Assembly: GCA_001592805.2 (NCBI GenBank)
Contig: CP051139.1
Location: forward strand, 2,976,001-3,040,000
Direction: 5' to 3'
From: Peltaster fructicola
Taxonomy: Eukaryota > Ascomycota > Dothideomycetes
Length of the DNA stretch: 64,000 nt
Shown: in pieces, positions 44,345 to 54,955 of the stretch
How positions within the stretch are numbered: position 1 is the stretch's first letter
How the letters are laid out: each line of letters starts with the position of its first letter
Made by a program: the position numbers and the translations under genes
The notes under the pieces: generated by a model
Databases searched by the model: none
The model's input: only the letters and a program-made list of their open reading frames with translations
What the model was told of the DNA's origin: nothing

Positions 44345-47119
44345 ATGCCAGGACAACCTCTCTCAATCCGAGCTCTGAGCAAGCCGATTGCATTCCAGCC
44401 TTTACAGGTCACCACCATAATCAGTGGCATATATCTCTTGCTGTTGACCATTGTTCTATACGTTCACATCAAAGTACCAGCAGCACCTCAGGACGAGGCA
44501 CCCTTTGTTGGTCTGAATCAAACACAAGCTTGGAGGGACCTACAAGAACTCTCTCGCGATTTTAGACCATTCAACTCACACAGGAATGACGAGATTAGAG
44601 AATGGCTCGTCGACCGAACTACAGCAATAGTACTTAGTAACAACCGGACAGTATCTGATCAGCACAAATCCAGCGACGTTGTCATCTGGGAAGATCTGAA
44701 GAGCAATGTCACCTTTGTAGACTCATGGCGTAATCGACCATGGACTTGCTACATCGAGTCAGAGAACGTGATGGTGTATGTACGCGGTGTCGAGGACGAA
44801 CCTGACGCCTGGTGGGAACGACCTTTCCAGCCGAAGCAAGGTCTTCTGATCAACGCACACTACGATTCGGTGTCTACAGGATATGGCGCCACGGACGATG
44901 GCTGTGGTGTGGTCACGATCCTACAGCTGATCTCATATTACTCGATCCATACACCTCGTAAAGGTATCATATTCCTGCTAAACAACGGCGAAGAAGATGG
45001 CCTGTACGGTGCGCATGCTTTTGCACAACACCCATGGAGCTCCTTTGCCGGTAGCTTCCTGAACTTAGAAGGTGCTGGAGCTGGAGGTAGAGCAACACTC
45101 TTCAGAAGCACTGACGCAGATATCACCTCGTTTTACGCAAGCTCTCCTCATCCCTTCGGCACTGTACTCAGCGCTGATGGTTTCAAAAGAGGCCTGGTGA
45201 GAAGCGGTACCGATTACAGTGTTTTCACCGATGATCTGGACTTGCGAGGTCTCGATGTCGCTTTCATGGAGCCACGATCAAGATATCATACGAATCAAGA
45301 TGGAGCGAAAGACACTAGCAGAGACAGCCTCTGGCATATGCTCTCTGCAGCATTGTCAACCACACGAGCAATGGACCAACACCAAGGAAATTGGGATCCG
45401 CTATCGACGAGCAAGAGTGATGCTGGTGTCTGGTTCGACTTGCTTGGCACTGGTTTCGCCGTGTTCACCCTTCGCACTTTCTCGATTCTGAGCATTATAT
45501 CGCTCATTGTTGGACCACTTCTTCTCGGGTTACTGGTGGTATTTCTGATCTACCTCAACAAATGGTATCCTTTTCTGCCTAGGGACACAGAGCATGGAAA
45601 AGTGTCGAGATGGAGAGGAGTAACCCGTACCCCAGTCGCCCTGGTCGCCTCTATACTGGTGTTACTCGCTTTGGACTACCTCGTTGAAGTTCAGAACCCT
45701 TACATTGTTTACCGTTCGCCATATCTGGTCTGGAGCACCTTCACAAGTGCGTTCCTCTTGGTCACTTGGGCAGTCTTAAGACTCGCAGATCATATCCGAC
45801 CAACAGTGTTCACCAGGTGGTACGCTATCTTGTGGATCTACATCATCTCATGGGCAGCACTGATTGGCGCCACCCACTCAGCCATGGCTTCTGCGTTTGG
45901 TAGTGGCTACTTCGTGCTGATCTATCATATCTCTGCACTTGCGGCTCTTATAGTCGGCACTCTGGAGTTCTTTGCTTTACCACAGCGACAGGATAAAGCA
46001 AGTGATGAGGCCGACCAGGATACTACAAATGAGGTCAATGAGCGGACGTCACTGCTACGAGATGGGCAGACGTTTACAGGAGTCGTCAGACAGCCTGAAG
46101 ACACACAACACACAACCGACGCTCTTAAGCGTGGATCATCAGACTCGTGGTTGGGACTGCCTACCTGGACTTGGATGCTCCAGTTCTTGCTATTGGGTCC
46201 GATCAATATCATTCTGGTTGGACAAATCGGTCTCTTTTTGATGAGCGCATTGCATCAGACACCCGCAGACGGCAATGACATTTCCTTCATCTATCAGAGC
46301 TTTGTCGGCTGCTCAATCCTACTTTTAGTACCAACCTTGCCATTCTTGCATAAGCTGCGCCCAGTCATCCCGTTCCTGCTGCTCATTGTCCTGACAGCCT
46401 CAATTGTCTGGAGCACCCTTGCTTTTCCGTTCGATCGGGAAGCTAGACTCAAGTACTATTTCCTTCAGGAAGTTGACCTCAAGACTGGCGTCAACAAGGT
46501 ATCGTTGTCAGCCATCTCACCGTTTCTGGAAAGCATCGCTGCAGAAATGCCGTCAGCAGCTGGACAAGAGCTTGTATGTCGACCACCTGGTGAAGGTCTT
46601 CGGAACGGTCTTTCCACATGCACGTGGCATGGGCTACATCCAAAGGTTATCGTTGGCGCACACGAGCAGGAGTTGTCGTCCTGGCTACACTGGAATGTCG
46701 AGCTTCTGAATGAGACTTCAGCAAGGTTCATCGTGCAAGGCAATCAGACTAAGAATTGCCGTATAACATTCGACACTCCTGTGCATGGGATATCTATCCT
46801 CGACGGTGCGCAGGACCCTAGACACGCTGTGGTTGCAGAACTGGGCAGTACGCAGCTTCGTCTCTTCGGTCGTGATTGGGACAAGCGTTTCGAAGTCACC
46901 GTGAGCTGGGATGATACACACTCCAGCGCAAACCGCACAGGTCGTGTTGGCTGTATGTGGGCAGAGTATGCCCATGTGCCAGCTGTGAAAGAGCTGCAGA
47001 CATTTGCACCAACGTGGAGCGCCCTCACAAAGAATGATGATGGCCTCGTTGAAGGTTGGTACGATTGGTCAATACAGCTGTCTAGTCGAGCTACAGCTGA
47101 AGAGAGCACGGCCAACTAG
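44345..47119 (+). CDS. PFF1: Vacuolar membrane zinc protease (M28 family, Pff1)
   Basis: A multispanning vacuolar membrane metallopeptidase. The intronless frame encodes 924 aa, the usual size. One membrane segment near residues 22-43 (VTTIISGIYLLLLTIVLYVH) precedes the luminal M28 domain. There, zinc ligands and catalytic residues are visible: the His/Asp of NAHYDSVSTGYGATDDGCG (about residues 170-190), the Glu pair of NNGEEDGLYGAHAF (about 215-228), the SGTDYSVF segment and the His of RSRYHTNQD (about 315-322). A series of seven or eight hydrophobic helices spans about residues 370-700 with an acidic loop (about 545-590). A glycosylated C-terminal luminal domain follows. The start is the first ATG. 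Family assignment is secure; physiological substrates are unknown. Confidence 0.94.
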   Translation: MPGQPLSIRALSKPIAFQPLQVTTIISGIYLLLLTIVLYVHIKVPAAPQDEAPFVGLNQTQAWRDLQELSRDFRPFNSHRNDEIREWLVDRTTAIVLSNNRTVSDQHKSSDVVIWEDLKSNVTFVDSWRNRPWTCYIESENVMVYVRGVEDEPDAWWERPFQPKQGLLINAHYDSVSTGYGATDDGCGVVTILQLISYYSIHTPRKGIIFLLNNGEEDGLYGAHAFAQHPWSSFAGSFLNLEGAGAGGRATLFRSTDADITSFYASSPHPFGTVLSADGFKRGLVRSGTDYSVFTDDLDLRGLDVAFMEPRSRYHTNQDGAKDTSRDSLWHMLSAALSTTRAMDQHQGNWDPLSTSKSDAGVWFDLLGTGFAVFTLRTFSILSIISLIVGPLLLGLLVVFLIYLNKWYPFLPRDTEHGKVSRWRGVTRTPVALVASILVLLALDYLVEVQNPYIVYRSPYLVWSTFTSAFLLVTWAVLRLADHIRPTVFTRWYAILWIYIISWAALIGATHSAMASAFGSGYFVLIYHISALAALIVGTLEFFALPQRQDKASDEADQDTTNEVNERTSLLRDGQTFTGVVRQPEDTQHTTDALKRGSSDSWLGLPTWTWMLQFLLLGPINIILVGQIGLFLMSALHQTPADGNDISFIYQSFVGCSILLLVPTLPFLHKLRPVIPFLLLIVLTASIVWSTLAFPFDREARLKYYFLQEVDLKTGVNKVSLSAISPFLESIAAEMPSAAGQELVCRPPGEGLRNGLSTCTWHGLHPKVIVGAHEQELSSWLHWNVELLNETSARFIVQGNQTKNCRITFDTPVHGISILDGAQDPRHAVVAELGSTQLRLFGRDWDKRFEVTVSWDDTHSSANRTGRVGCMWAEYAHVPAVKELQTFAPTWSALTKNDDGLVEGWYDWSIQLSSRATAEESTAN

Positions 47120-47789
47120 AGCTCTGCCCAGAGCTGCCATTGTTTTTTTTTTCTTCTCTCCAGCTATAGCGGCCTCAACGGCTGTCACGCAGGCTGCTCG
47201 TCTTGTCTCGGAGAATTGAGACAATCTTATCGCTCAAGGTAATGAGCGTTGTGCCCTGCATCCCTCCCTGCCTCAGGCACTTTTGGCGTTGCGCCTCTCG
47301 GTCGATCGCTCCTTTTCTGGATAGCTCACTGACAACGGTACGCGAAGCGCTGGACTTCTACCACGACTCTTTCACTTTGGATTACCTTCTGGATGACAAC
47401 TCGAGGAGTGCATGGCACGAAGCAACGATCTGGTCGTCGATCACATTCGCATGATGCTTTATGCTTGGCTATGTTAAATGCTTGGAAATGCTTGAGCCAA
47501 GACTTCATGCATAAAGTTTCCGGTCAGTGTACCTTCAGCCTCAAGTATCACTGCAGCCAATCCAATGCTTCATCCATCAAGCCACTTCTCGAAATGTATT
47601 GCCAATGGTCAGTGTAGCTCCTCGAGCTCTCCGTCTAGATGGTCTCTGGTGTGGAACGATCAACAGTCACAGCCTTGCCGGCGCACATACTTCGCGAGAG
47701 TCTCAGAACTCCTATCTGCACGATGTCCTTCCTGCTTCTCTCTTGACACCAGCCTCGCGCTCTGCTCGTGAGACGCTGCGACTAGAAAC
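47120..47789. other. Intergenic region
   Basis: These 670 bp contain a ten-base T tract near 47143-47152, just past the PFF1 stop (likely 3' UTR or a simple repeat). No gene is recognised. Confidence 0.5.
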
Positions 47790-48651
47790 ATGTCGCGCTA
47801 CGTTTCGGCGCTGCTGCTTCTCGTGGGTGCTGTCGCGGCACAAGAGGCGACGACCACCTTCTCGCCGAGAAGCCTCACCAGCACACCTCTCATCACCGGA
47901 TCTGCCATTATTGTGCCAGCACCAGCATACCCGAACGGATTCGCTGCGTCCGTCGTACGTTTCCCAGCTTCTTGTGTTATCATCATTGACCATACCACAG
48001 ATCAGTGGTGATGTCTGCACTGCAGCATATGCGCTCACATGCACAGATGCCGGTCTTTGCGGTGCTTCAGGTCAGAGTTTCCATTGATGATGCGCTCTGT
48101 TAACGATCCCAGGCGTGAGCTTCACTGCAACTCGAGCACCTACCTCATACCAGTACATCGAAAGTGGTATTATCACGAGTCCAACGCTATACACATTTAC
48201 TCGGCTTGTGCGATGCACCTACAGCATCTCAGCACTACCCACCTGCGGGGTGACAGTTGCGGTCACTCTTTCTGGAAACAGCTCAACAACAGTGACCACA
48301 GAAACCGACACTTCTCGGATCACATACATAACAGCGGCCATCACTGCTGGAGCCTCTCTTCCGTCAGGAGCATGTCAGGGATCCACATACCAGTACCAGG
48401 CTCTCGTTACCACAACAAGTGCGACAAGTACGACAGGTACAACAGGCACAACATCGGCTCAGACGCAGACTGCAACAGTGGTACCGTCTAGCTCGGGATC
48501 CTCAACCAACGTGGGCGCAATAGCTGGAGGAGTTGTGGGAGGAGTTGTACTCATTGTGATCATCGCTGCGATCATCTTCATGGTCCTGAGAAAGAGACGA
48601 CAGATGAAGCCAACGCTTCCCGAGATGCAAAGATATCCGAATGGGCAGTAG
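47790..48651 (+). CDS. Secretory-pathway single-pass membrane protein, Ser/Thr-rich
   Basis: The exons 47790-47954, 48001-48070 and 48113-48651 encode 257 aa. The introns are 46 and 42 nt. A signal peptide (MSRYVSALLLLVGAVAAQ) leads into an extracellular region with conserved-looking Cys (GDVCTAAYALTCTDAGLCG, then a later LPTCGV and GACQG). A Ser/Thr-rich stalk, residues about 175-205, is likely heavily O-glycosylated. One transmembrane helix, GAIAGGVVGGVVLIVIIAAI, is followed by a basic tail (LRKRRQMKP). The architecture is that of wall-stress-sensor-like fungal membrane proteins (compare Wsc or Mid2), but I see no WSC domain, so only a general surface or sensor role is inferred. The Gly-zipper start of the membrane helix is typical of this class. 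Confidence 0.78.
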
Positions 48652-50405
48652 CATGGACAGTGCATATCATGAACGAAGTATGCTCGTTAACGAAAAGGAT
48701 ACCCCAGCTGAATCATGCCTCTATCCACACAATGACGACGGCCATGTAGTAAGCTGAAGCTGAAGGTCAACTTGATCCTGGTTCCTGAGCCTTATCGATC
48801 TGCCTTGGCACTAAACGTATGAGCCTCACAAAAGCTGTCTGCAAGTGTCTGCAGTGACTTCGCCAGCCGAGGCAGCCTTGAATCCGCACACTGTGTGGCT
48901 GCAGCTTGAAAGGTGATTCCACTGTTCACCCTGTCCCTCGGCGTGTTCGAGTGTCTTAGTGTGATTCCTCGCAACAACAACTAGCTTTGTACTCGGAGTC
49001 GGAAACTTGAAGTTGTGTATTCGCACGCCAACATAGTGGCTGTACCGGCGAATGTGTCTCGAGGCAGATCATAGCCCTTCGGCCCTTGCCTTGCACAGCT
49101 CAGCTCGAATTCCTTGCAGGATGGTGTGTCGTGACGCTGACGTGCCAAGCATTTGCCATACCTTGTACGTTGCCTGATGTGTACGGTGGTTGTAGGTACA
49201 TCTCCAACACAATGCAGGATGGCAGATAGCGGGCAGCACGTCGGACCTGAAGTAAGGCACAATTTGTATCGCAGCATGCCAGCTGCCAGCTCTTCGAATG
49301 CATATCACCTCTGCTGCTTGGCATCTATGGTCAGCTCTAGGCCAAGCAAGATAAGCAAAGCTGCCAGTAGGGGCTCAACCGATGAAGTATACATACACGT
49401 CGCCTCCACCAAGATATGCGAGAGTTAGCACGGGAGTGATCTCACATGGCAAGAGTATCTGCACCAAGATCTCGTCCGAAGAGTGGCAATGCCATTGAAT
49501 TCTCGTAACATCTTCAGCCCTAGTTTCCCATGAATCATACCAATCAGCATACGCGTTGAAGGCCGACTCGGCCCCTGCTACCTCTCTCACCTTATATAGA
49601 TGCTAGGCAGCCTGCAGAGTCTTATGGGGATGACAAGAAGGCACTGTCCAACAGTTCAGGCGCAGTGCCGCAGCGCGGCTGAAAGCTTCTCTCTTGCGGT
49701 CGGCTCGAAGCTTGGGGCCAACATAAGCATGAGCTTATGTAGGCGCAAGCACCAGTAGGCATCTAGAAGGCCTCTCTTGTGCAGAGAGATCGTAAGCTAA
49801 CAGGAGTGTGGTGTATATGTGTCGTCTATCATGTATGACATGCAACGGGTCGGACCCTTGCGCACGGTTGTCCCTGGCTGCTGGACTCCGACAAGCCACA
49901 ACACTTCCTTACAACCTCATCCGCCTACCTCGTCGCTCGACACATCAGCAGATGCTTGACATCCAGATCTAGCTGTAGTACAGCATTGATCACATGTGTA
50001 TGGCAGTGGGTCATGCGTTCCATCACTGCTCTTGGTGCTCTGGCATCACTGCAATAATCTCTTATGCTTCTATGCCTGCATCGACGCAGCATCGCCGACA
50101 CGCCTTACGACATACGACTGCGATGCAACAAAGGAACTCGTTGGAATTCGGTCGGTAGTCCTACTGTGTGATTGTCCTCAGCAGTGATACCACAGAGAGC
50201 ATTGTTGGATGGTTGGTAAGTAGCAAGTTGCTCTGTTATACGGCTGCGATACAGAATGAACTTGACCGTGTGAGTTGTGGCCTCACTCCATCATGGTGAG
50301 CAGTCTCGACATTGGGAAGTGAGACATAAATAGGGAGTGAAGCGCCCTCAGATGTTGCGCAGAAGAGAATTAACATTTAGAAAACAAGAACTAGACAACG
50401 ACAAG
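48652..50405. other. Long intergenic region upstream of GH64
   Basis: A 1.75-kb stretch with no supported gene. Short antisense-overlapping frames around 48.8-49.6 kb lack motifs. A TATA-like element lies at its 3' end, listed separately. No tRNA, 5S rRNA or repeat is recognised. Confidence 0.5.
50325..50333 (+). promoter_or_regulatory. TATA-like element of GH64 gene
   Basis: CATAAATAG lies about 73 bp before the preferred start ATG at 50406, a plausible core promoter position. Confidence 0.45.
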
Positions 50406-51695
50406 ATGCTACGCTGGAACCCACTGGTCTGGACTACAGCTCTTCTGGCTTTGACACAAGTCAGCGGTAGAGTCATCCCAACAATCTCTTCCAGTACTTC
50501 GACGCCCTCGATAGACTCAAGTGCGGCAGCATTGAACTCCGTGGTTCCTGGTGAATTGCCTCGTGCTGCAGCATCGAGCTCCATAACTCCTGGCAACTTG
50601 CCTCTTGCCTTCGTCAACAATTTCGCAGGTGGCGCGATCAATGCCTACCTCACAGGTCAGGACGATCAGGGCAAAGTAGTGTTCGTCAAGAAGGATGGCA
50701 CATTCTTTCGGCCTAGCACCTTTGGCGACGTTACTGAGGATGTCTCTATCCCACTTGGAGCACAAGGAAGCACAACTCAGCTCAAGACGCCTGGTTACAT
50801 TCAATCTGGTCGTATCTGGTTTGCACAGGGTACTCTCAAGTTCGCTATGGATGGTGCCAACCTGGTGCAGCCATCTCCTCTCAATCCGAAAGATGCCAGT
50901 GCAGGTACCAATTGGGGATTTGTTGAATTCACATACAGCGCTGCGAGCGGCGTGTATGCCAACCTCAGCTTTGTCGACTTCCTTGGACTGATCCTTGGCA
51001 TCGGCCTTCAGAATACTGATGGCAGTCAGCAGACGGCTAAGGGACTTCAGCCAGACAGTGTTTCGGCCATTTGTGGACTGTTGAAGACCCAAGGTTCAAA
51101 GGACGGTCAGCCCTGGGGCAGTCTCTGTGCGAACGATGGCAATGGCAAGCCGCTCCGTATTCTGTCTCCTGGGAACTACATTTCAATCAACAAAGATGCC
51201 TACTCAACGTACTGGAAGTCCTACGTTGATCAAGTCTGGCAGAAGTACACTTCACAGCCGCTCAAAATCGTTACACAAGCTGCTGCTGGCACTGTAGCTT
51301 GCAAGGTTCAGGGAGACCAACTCACCTGTCCTGGTGCGGCTCGCGGCTACGCGAAGCCTAATGCAATGGACATCTTTGGCTGCAACACTGGTCCCTTTGG
51401 AAAGCAAGCTGCTGACAATCCTGTCAACCTTGCCGTCACTTCCAGACTCTGTGCAGCCTTCGATCGATCAACTCTTCTGCTTGACGGTGGTGACACTCAA
51501 CCGGGATCGACTGCGTACTACAACGTCGACCCAACCAACTACTACAGCAAATTTGTCCATCAACATGAGGTCGATGGAAGAGGCTACGCCTTTGCTTATG
51601 ACGATGTCACTCCCACTGGCGGAGAGGATAAATCTGGTGTCCTTACCAATCCCCACCCGCAGTTGTTGACTGTTTATGTGGGTGGTGCCAAGTAG
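50406..51695 (+). CDS. Secreted GH64 beta-1,3-glucanase
   Basis: Glycoside hydrolase family 64 enzymes (thaumatin-like fold) cut beta-1,3-glucan, usually releasing laminaripentaose. Fungal members act on cell-wall glucan. The intronless frame gives 429 aa from the chosen ATG. The frame opens upstream, with another ATG at 50352. I chose 50406 because a clean signal peptide starts there (MLRWNPLVWTTALLALTQVSG). After a Ser/Thr-rich linker, the catalytic domain runs from about residue 65 to the end. Family features include FVKKDGTFFRPSTFGDVTED, then GRIWFAQGTLKFAM, then GFVEFTYSAASGVYANLSFV, whose Glu is the likely catalytic acid/base region, then FGCNTGPFG and RLCAAFDRSTLL. The family assignment is good. 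Confidence 0.88.
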   Translation: MLRWNPLVWTTALLALTQVSGRVIPTISSSTSTPSIDSSAAALNSVVPGELPRAAASSSITPGNLPLAFVNNFAGGAINAYLTGQDDQGKVVFVKKDGTFFRPSTFGDVTEDVSIPLGAQGSTTQLKTPGYIQSGRIWFAQGTLKFAMDGANLVQPSPLNPKDASAGTNWGFVEFTYSAASGVYANLSFVDFLGLILGIGLQNTDGSQQTAKGLQPDSVSAICGLLKTQGSKDGQPWGSLCANDGNGKPLRILSPGNYISINKDAYSTYWKSYVDQVWQKYTSQPLKIVTQAAAGTVACKVQGDQLTCPGAARGYAKPNAMDIFGCNTGPFGKQAADNPVNLAVTSRLCAAFDRSTLLLDGGDTQPGSTAYYNVDPTNYYSKFVHQHEVDGRGYAFAYDDVTPTGGEDKSGVLTNPHPQLLTVYVGGAK

Positions 51696-51861
51696 AGAGG
51701 AGGAGGAGGAGTGTCGAGTGAAGCTAGGATGAGGCAGCTGTCGTGACGAGAAGTACCTCCTCCTGGATGCTGCTGAAGACGAGGGCAGGTGAATGCGATG
51801 ATGGGAGATGGTAACGTCTAGACGGACATGAGACCAAATTTTGAATGTCACTCACAACCTG

Positions 51862-51943
51862 GCTTCCGTAGTATAGTGGTAAAACATCGCTCTTCCATCT
51901 TTGAATCTAAGCGAAGTCACGAGTTCAATTCTCGTCGGTTGCA
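51862..51943 (+). tRNA. tRNA-Gly (UCC) with 11-nt intron and acceptor mismatches
   Basis: The anticodon stem TCGCT pairs perfectly with AGCGA. The loop starts CT-TCC-A, and about 11 extra bases after position 37 (around 51898-51908) form an intron. The T-arm ACGAG-TTCAATT-CTCGT is perfect, and A51943 is the discriminator. The acceptor stem is GCTTCCG against CGGTTGC: five pairs are fine, but positions 3 and 4 face as T-T. The D-stem has one further mismatch (GTA against AAC). A five-T run follows at 51947. The gene is either expressed with a weakened stem or is decaying. Confidence 0.78.
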
Positions 51944-51946
51944 GTC

Positions 51947-51951
51947 TTTTT
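51947..51951 (+). terminator. Pol III terminator of tRNA-Gly
   Basis: A five-T run starts four bases after the discriminator base, the normal RNA polymerase III stop signal. Confidence 0.6.
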
Positions 51952-52416
51952 GCTCTCATCCTCGCACCCCGAGATAGATCATCATCTTTTGTCGTATGCT
52001 CGGGCGGGTGTGCGCAATGCCAGTTCATTGTCTAGCTTTTGGCAGAGACTCAGGCAATATGTGGATGTGTTGCCACTTGGCACAACAGTGGCTGACAGCG
52101 AGCGCGGAAAAAAGACCTTAGCGCTGGAGTATGAACGGCATTCCCAGATGTCTTGTGCAGCGCTCAACATCCATTTCATCCTTCATTGCCTACGCTATAT
52201 GAAGGACAATCATCTGCTATCTCATGTGCTGCGTCTGGCTGTTGACACCACGAATCTTAATTCATGGTCCGAGGCCGACTACACGCTATAGTACTAGGAG
52301 GTGTATATCGTGACGTAGGTTGAACATCTAGATCTACTTCGCATATCTATCGTTCTCTTCTCAAACATATACACTCATTTTCATATTCTCGGCGAACTTC
52401 GGACTCATCAACCAAC
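51952..52416. other. Intergenic region
   Basis: These 465 bp lie between tRNA-Gly and the TMEM205-like gene. A 113-codon frame (51950-52291) has no motif. A pyrimidine-rich leader lies just before 52417. Confidence 0.45.
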
Positions 52417-53028
52417 ATGCCATCAATAGCGAGCCTCACAGATCCAAAAGCGTACCACATCCTCACGTATGGCACCCTGCTAGGTACGACCTTCTTCCAG
52501 AGCTTCATCGCAGGCCCGGTGGCGTTCAAAGCGATACCACGATCAGCATTCGCTCAGCTCCAGACCCATGTCACTCCGGTGTTCTTTGCCATTCAGAGCG
52601 TTCTGCCGGTGCTCATGGCTCTGACCTGGCCTGGCAACAAGTTGGCTTCAGTAGGATCGACGGGAATTCGTCACAACACCGGCATACTGGGACTGCTACA
52701 GAACGAGAACTTGTGGGAGGGCGCAGTTCCAATTGTCATTATGCTCGGTACTGCTCTGGTCAACCTGATCTACTTCGGACCAGCCACAACTCGAACCATG
52801 CGAGAGAGGAAGCACCAAGGTATGTCCTTCTGAAGCAGCAGTGGTGCATACTGATCATGAGTAGAAACCAGGGACGGTAAGAAGTCCACTGACGCTGGAC
52901 CGCATTCAGCAGAGATGCAACGACTGAACAAGAAGTTCGGTGCACTACATGGTGCGTCCGCAGCGATTGACCTAGTGGGCTTCATCGCCATGATCGTCTA
53001 TGGTATGGACTTGAGCGAGCGACTATAA
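52417..53028 (+). CDS. TMEM205-like (DUF4149) membrane protein
   Basis: The exons 52417-52819 and 52865-53028 encode 188 aa. The 45-nt intron has GTATGT and a TGATCATGAG branch region. There are four hydrophobic segments: LTYGTLLGTTFFQSFIAGPV, VFFAIQSVLPVLMALTW, VPIVIMLGTALVNLIYFGP, and a last one near the C-terminus (AAIDLVGFIAMIVYGMDL). The pattern GTTFFQSFIAGPVAFKAIPR and a later FGPATTRTMRERKHQE plus LNKKFGALHG match the DUF4149/TMEM205 family. Its human member influences cisplatin resistance; the fungal role is unknown. The start is the first ATG. The stop lies only 50 bp from that of the convergent nucleoside hydrolase. Confidence 0.85.
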
Positions 53029-53078
53029 GCACGCTCGACGGCGACTGTATTCTATAAACATGCAGCTTTGCGTCGCTG

Positions 53079-54107
53079 TCAACCCTGGCTCTGTTCGGCG
53101 CGACTCAGGCATTCGTCAAGCATTGTCCAGATCGCATCCTGATTCAGAGTCTTTGGAATTCGCACACCGTGTTTACTCGCCGTCGCCAATGTTTGACCGC
53201 ATTGAGAGGTACCGGCTCGTACCTCTGCAGAGCTGCCATGCTCGCCATCCGTAACGACTGTAATGTCGTAGCGACCATCATCGAAGCATTCCGAGGCCAG
53301 AACGACGGCCACTGCAAGCGGATCATGCAAAGGAGGGCCTGCAGTGAGGCCAAACACTTCTGCGTATGTCTTTGCAAAGAACGTCAATATCTCATGAAAC
53401 AGTATACGTGTTTCTGACCGTGCTCCTGACAGCTTCGTTTGCACGTCCTTTGTGGCGAGGAACTGATGTGTGAGATCCAGCGGTATCAGGACGGTCTTTG
53501 CCGCCAAGCCATGGTTCTCGAAAACCGCACGAGCGCTCTCAGGATCGATGTATATGTTGAACTCTGCCCAAGGTGTCCAATTGCCAAACCGCGGGCCATG
53601 GCCCAGTACATTACCTAGCTGAGCGTCTGTAAAGCCGTCACCAATGGCCCCACCCATGATGCTGAGGCCGGCAATGTGATCAATCAGTGCCGGATAGATC
53701 GAGAAGAGAAGGGCAACATTCGTCAGTGCACCAGTTGCCACAATCCATGTGCTCTGTGGCAATGTCGCAGAGATCACGTCGTACATGGCTTGGACAGCGG
53801 GCTTGTCGTCTCTCGCAGGCACTGAAGGCACAGGTAGATGTGAAGTCCCGTCCAATCCAGTCTCACCATGAATATCTGGAGCACAAGCAATCTCTCGGCA
53901 GTACGGTCGTGCTGCGCCAGTGTATACCGGAACATGCTCCTTGCCTATTGCCTTGAGAATTGCCCTTGTGTTGTATGTTGTTCGCTCTAGAGGCGCATTG
54001 CCGTACGTGGTGCTGATGCCAAGAAGATTGGCTCCAGGGTGATATGCTGCAAGCAAAATAGCATAGGCGTCATCGTGCCCGGTGTCACAATCGAGCCAGA
54101 CGTTCAT
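53079..54107 (-). CDS. URH1: Inosine-uridine preferring nucleoside hydrolase
   Basis: It hydrolyses the N-glycosidic bond of nucleosides (uridine, possibly inosine or nicotinamide riboside) for salvage. The intronless frame encodes 342 aa, the normal length. The N-terminal Ca-binding Asp cluster reads DCDTGHDDAYAILLA. ISTTYGNAPLERTTYNT is a family signature. WIVATGALTNVALLF, then IMGGA and EFNIYIDPESA, then the active-site His/Asp of GPPLHDPLAVAVVLA are all present. The start is the first ATG, and the protein begins at the family's usual MNVWLDCD. No signal peptide is visible, so it is probably cytosolic. Homologous to yeast Urh1; precise substrate preference is not predicted. Confidence 0.92.
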   Translation of the reverse strand: MNVWLDCDTGHDDAYAILLAAYHPGANLLGISTTYGNAPLERTTYNTRAILKAIGKEHVPVYTGAARPYCREIACAPDIHGETGLDGTSHLPVPSVPARDDKPAVQAMYDVISATLPQSTWIVATGALTNVALLFSIYPALIDHIAGLSIMGGAIGDGFTDAQLGNVLGHGPRFGNWTPWAEFNIYIDPESARAVFENHGLAAKTVLIPLDLTHQFLATKDVQTKLSGARSETRILFHEILTFFAKTYAEVFGLTAGPPLHDPLAVAVVLASECFDDGRYDITVVTDGEHGSSAEVRAGTSQCGQTLATASKHGVRIPKTLNQDAIWTMLDECLSRAEQSQG

Positions 54108-54955
54108 CGTAAAGACTGCGTGGTCCTGTGTCGTGGATTAGATAAGATGCAGCAGACACTGGTCACACTGAAGGATAGTCTCAACGACTGTCCAGCGACT
54201 CACTGTAATGACTGTGAGTTCGGAAATGTTTTGCAGATTGTGGCACAAAGATCGGCAGCGGGAGTTTCCGGCTAGTGGCATATGCTTCAGCCTGGCTGGC
54301 ATTTGTGGTGAAAAGGATGCCAAGTGGGTGTATAGATTTCTAGATTAGCAAGATGATAGAGAGTTTCGTACTGGCGCTGGAGTCTGCTGTGCCGCCTTCC
54401 CAGGGTGATCTGCTTCCTTTGATCATGTGTAGTGGCAGGAGCACGAGGGGCTTGAGTGCATGCAGAGGTCGTGGCTGCTACTGCTGCTGGTCATCTTCCG
54501 CACCAGTGCTGGTCTGCGCAGATATCGTTGCGACATCGCAGCTCGAGCTGCAGATGTTTGCCGATACCAGTCTATCATGGCGTTATGTCGTGTTGACCGT
54601 CTCTGGGAAAGTGCTGCGTGGTCAGCTTTATGTGCGTCGATCAGCCTGACCTTACTTCCATAGCACGATGCTCGCCATTCTGGTGTATGCTGAGTTCCAG
54701 CCAGTGCCTGCGATCTCGTTAACGAGCGTACCAGCCTCAGGAGGGTCGGAGACGGCCAGGTCTCTCCGATGAAGGTGCCTAACACTTTCGGTCAGATTTC
54801 GCAGTATGTGAAGCTGAGGTGGACCGATCAATGTGAGCCATCAGTGTTGTCAATCGCCGTAGTGCGCCACTGTCAGGTACAGTACACATCCATTGTATAC
54901 ACGCCGTGCAGGCAATATCTATTCTCAACTGCTCTTCACATAATCGTACATGCGC
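54108..54955. other. Intergenic region between URH1 and MIC10
   Basis: These 848 bp carry no supported gene. It holds the URH1 promoter and the MIC10 3' UTR. A minus frame (54785-54423) lacks motifs. Confidence 0.5.

Noticed and set aside
47143-47152. Ten-base T tract after PFF1
   Set aside because: Could suggest a Pol III terminator or retroposon tail, but no RNA gene or target-site repeat flanks it.
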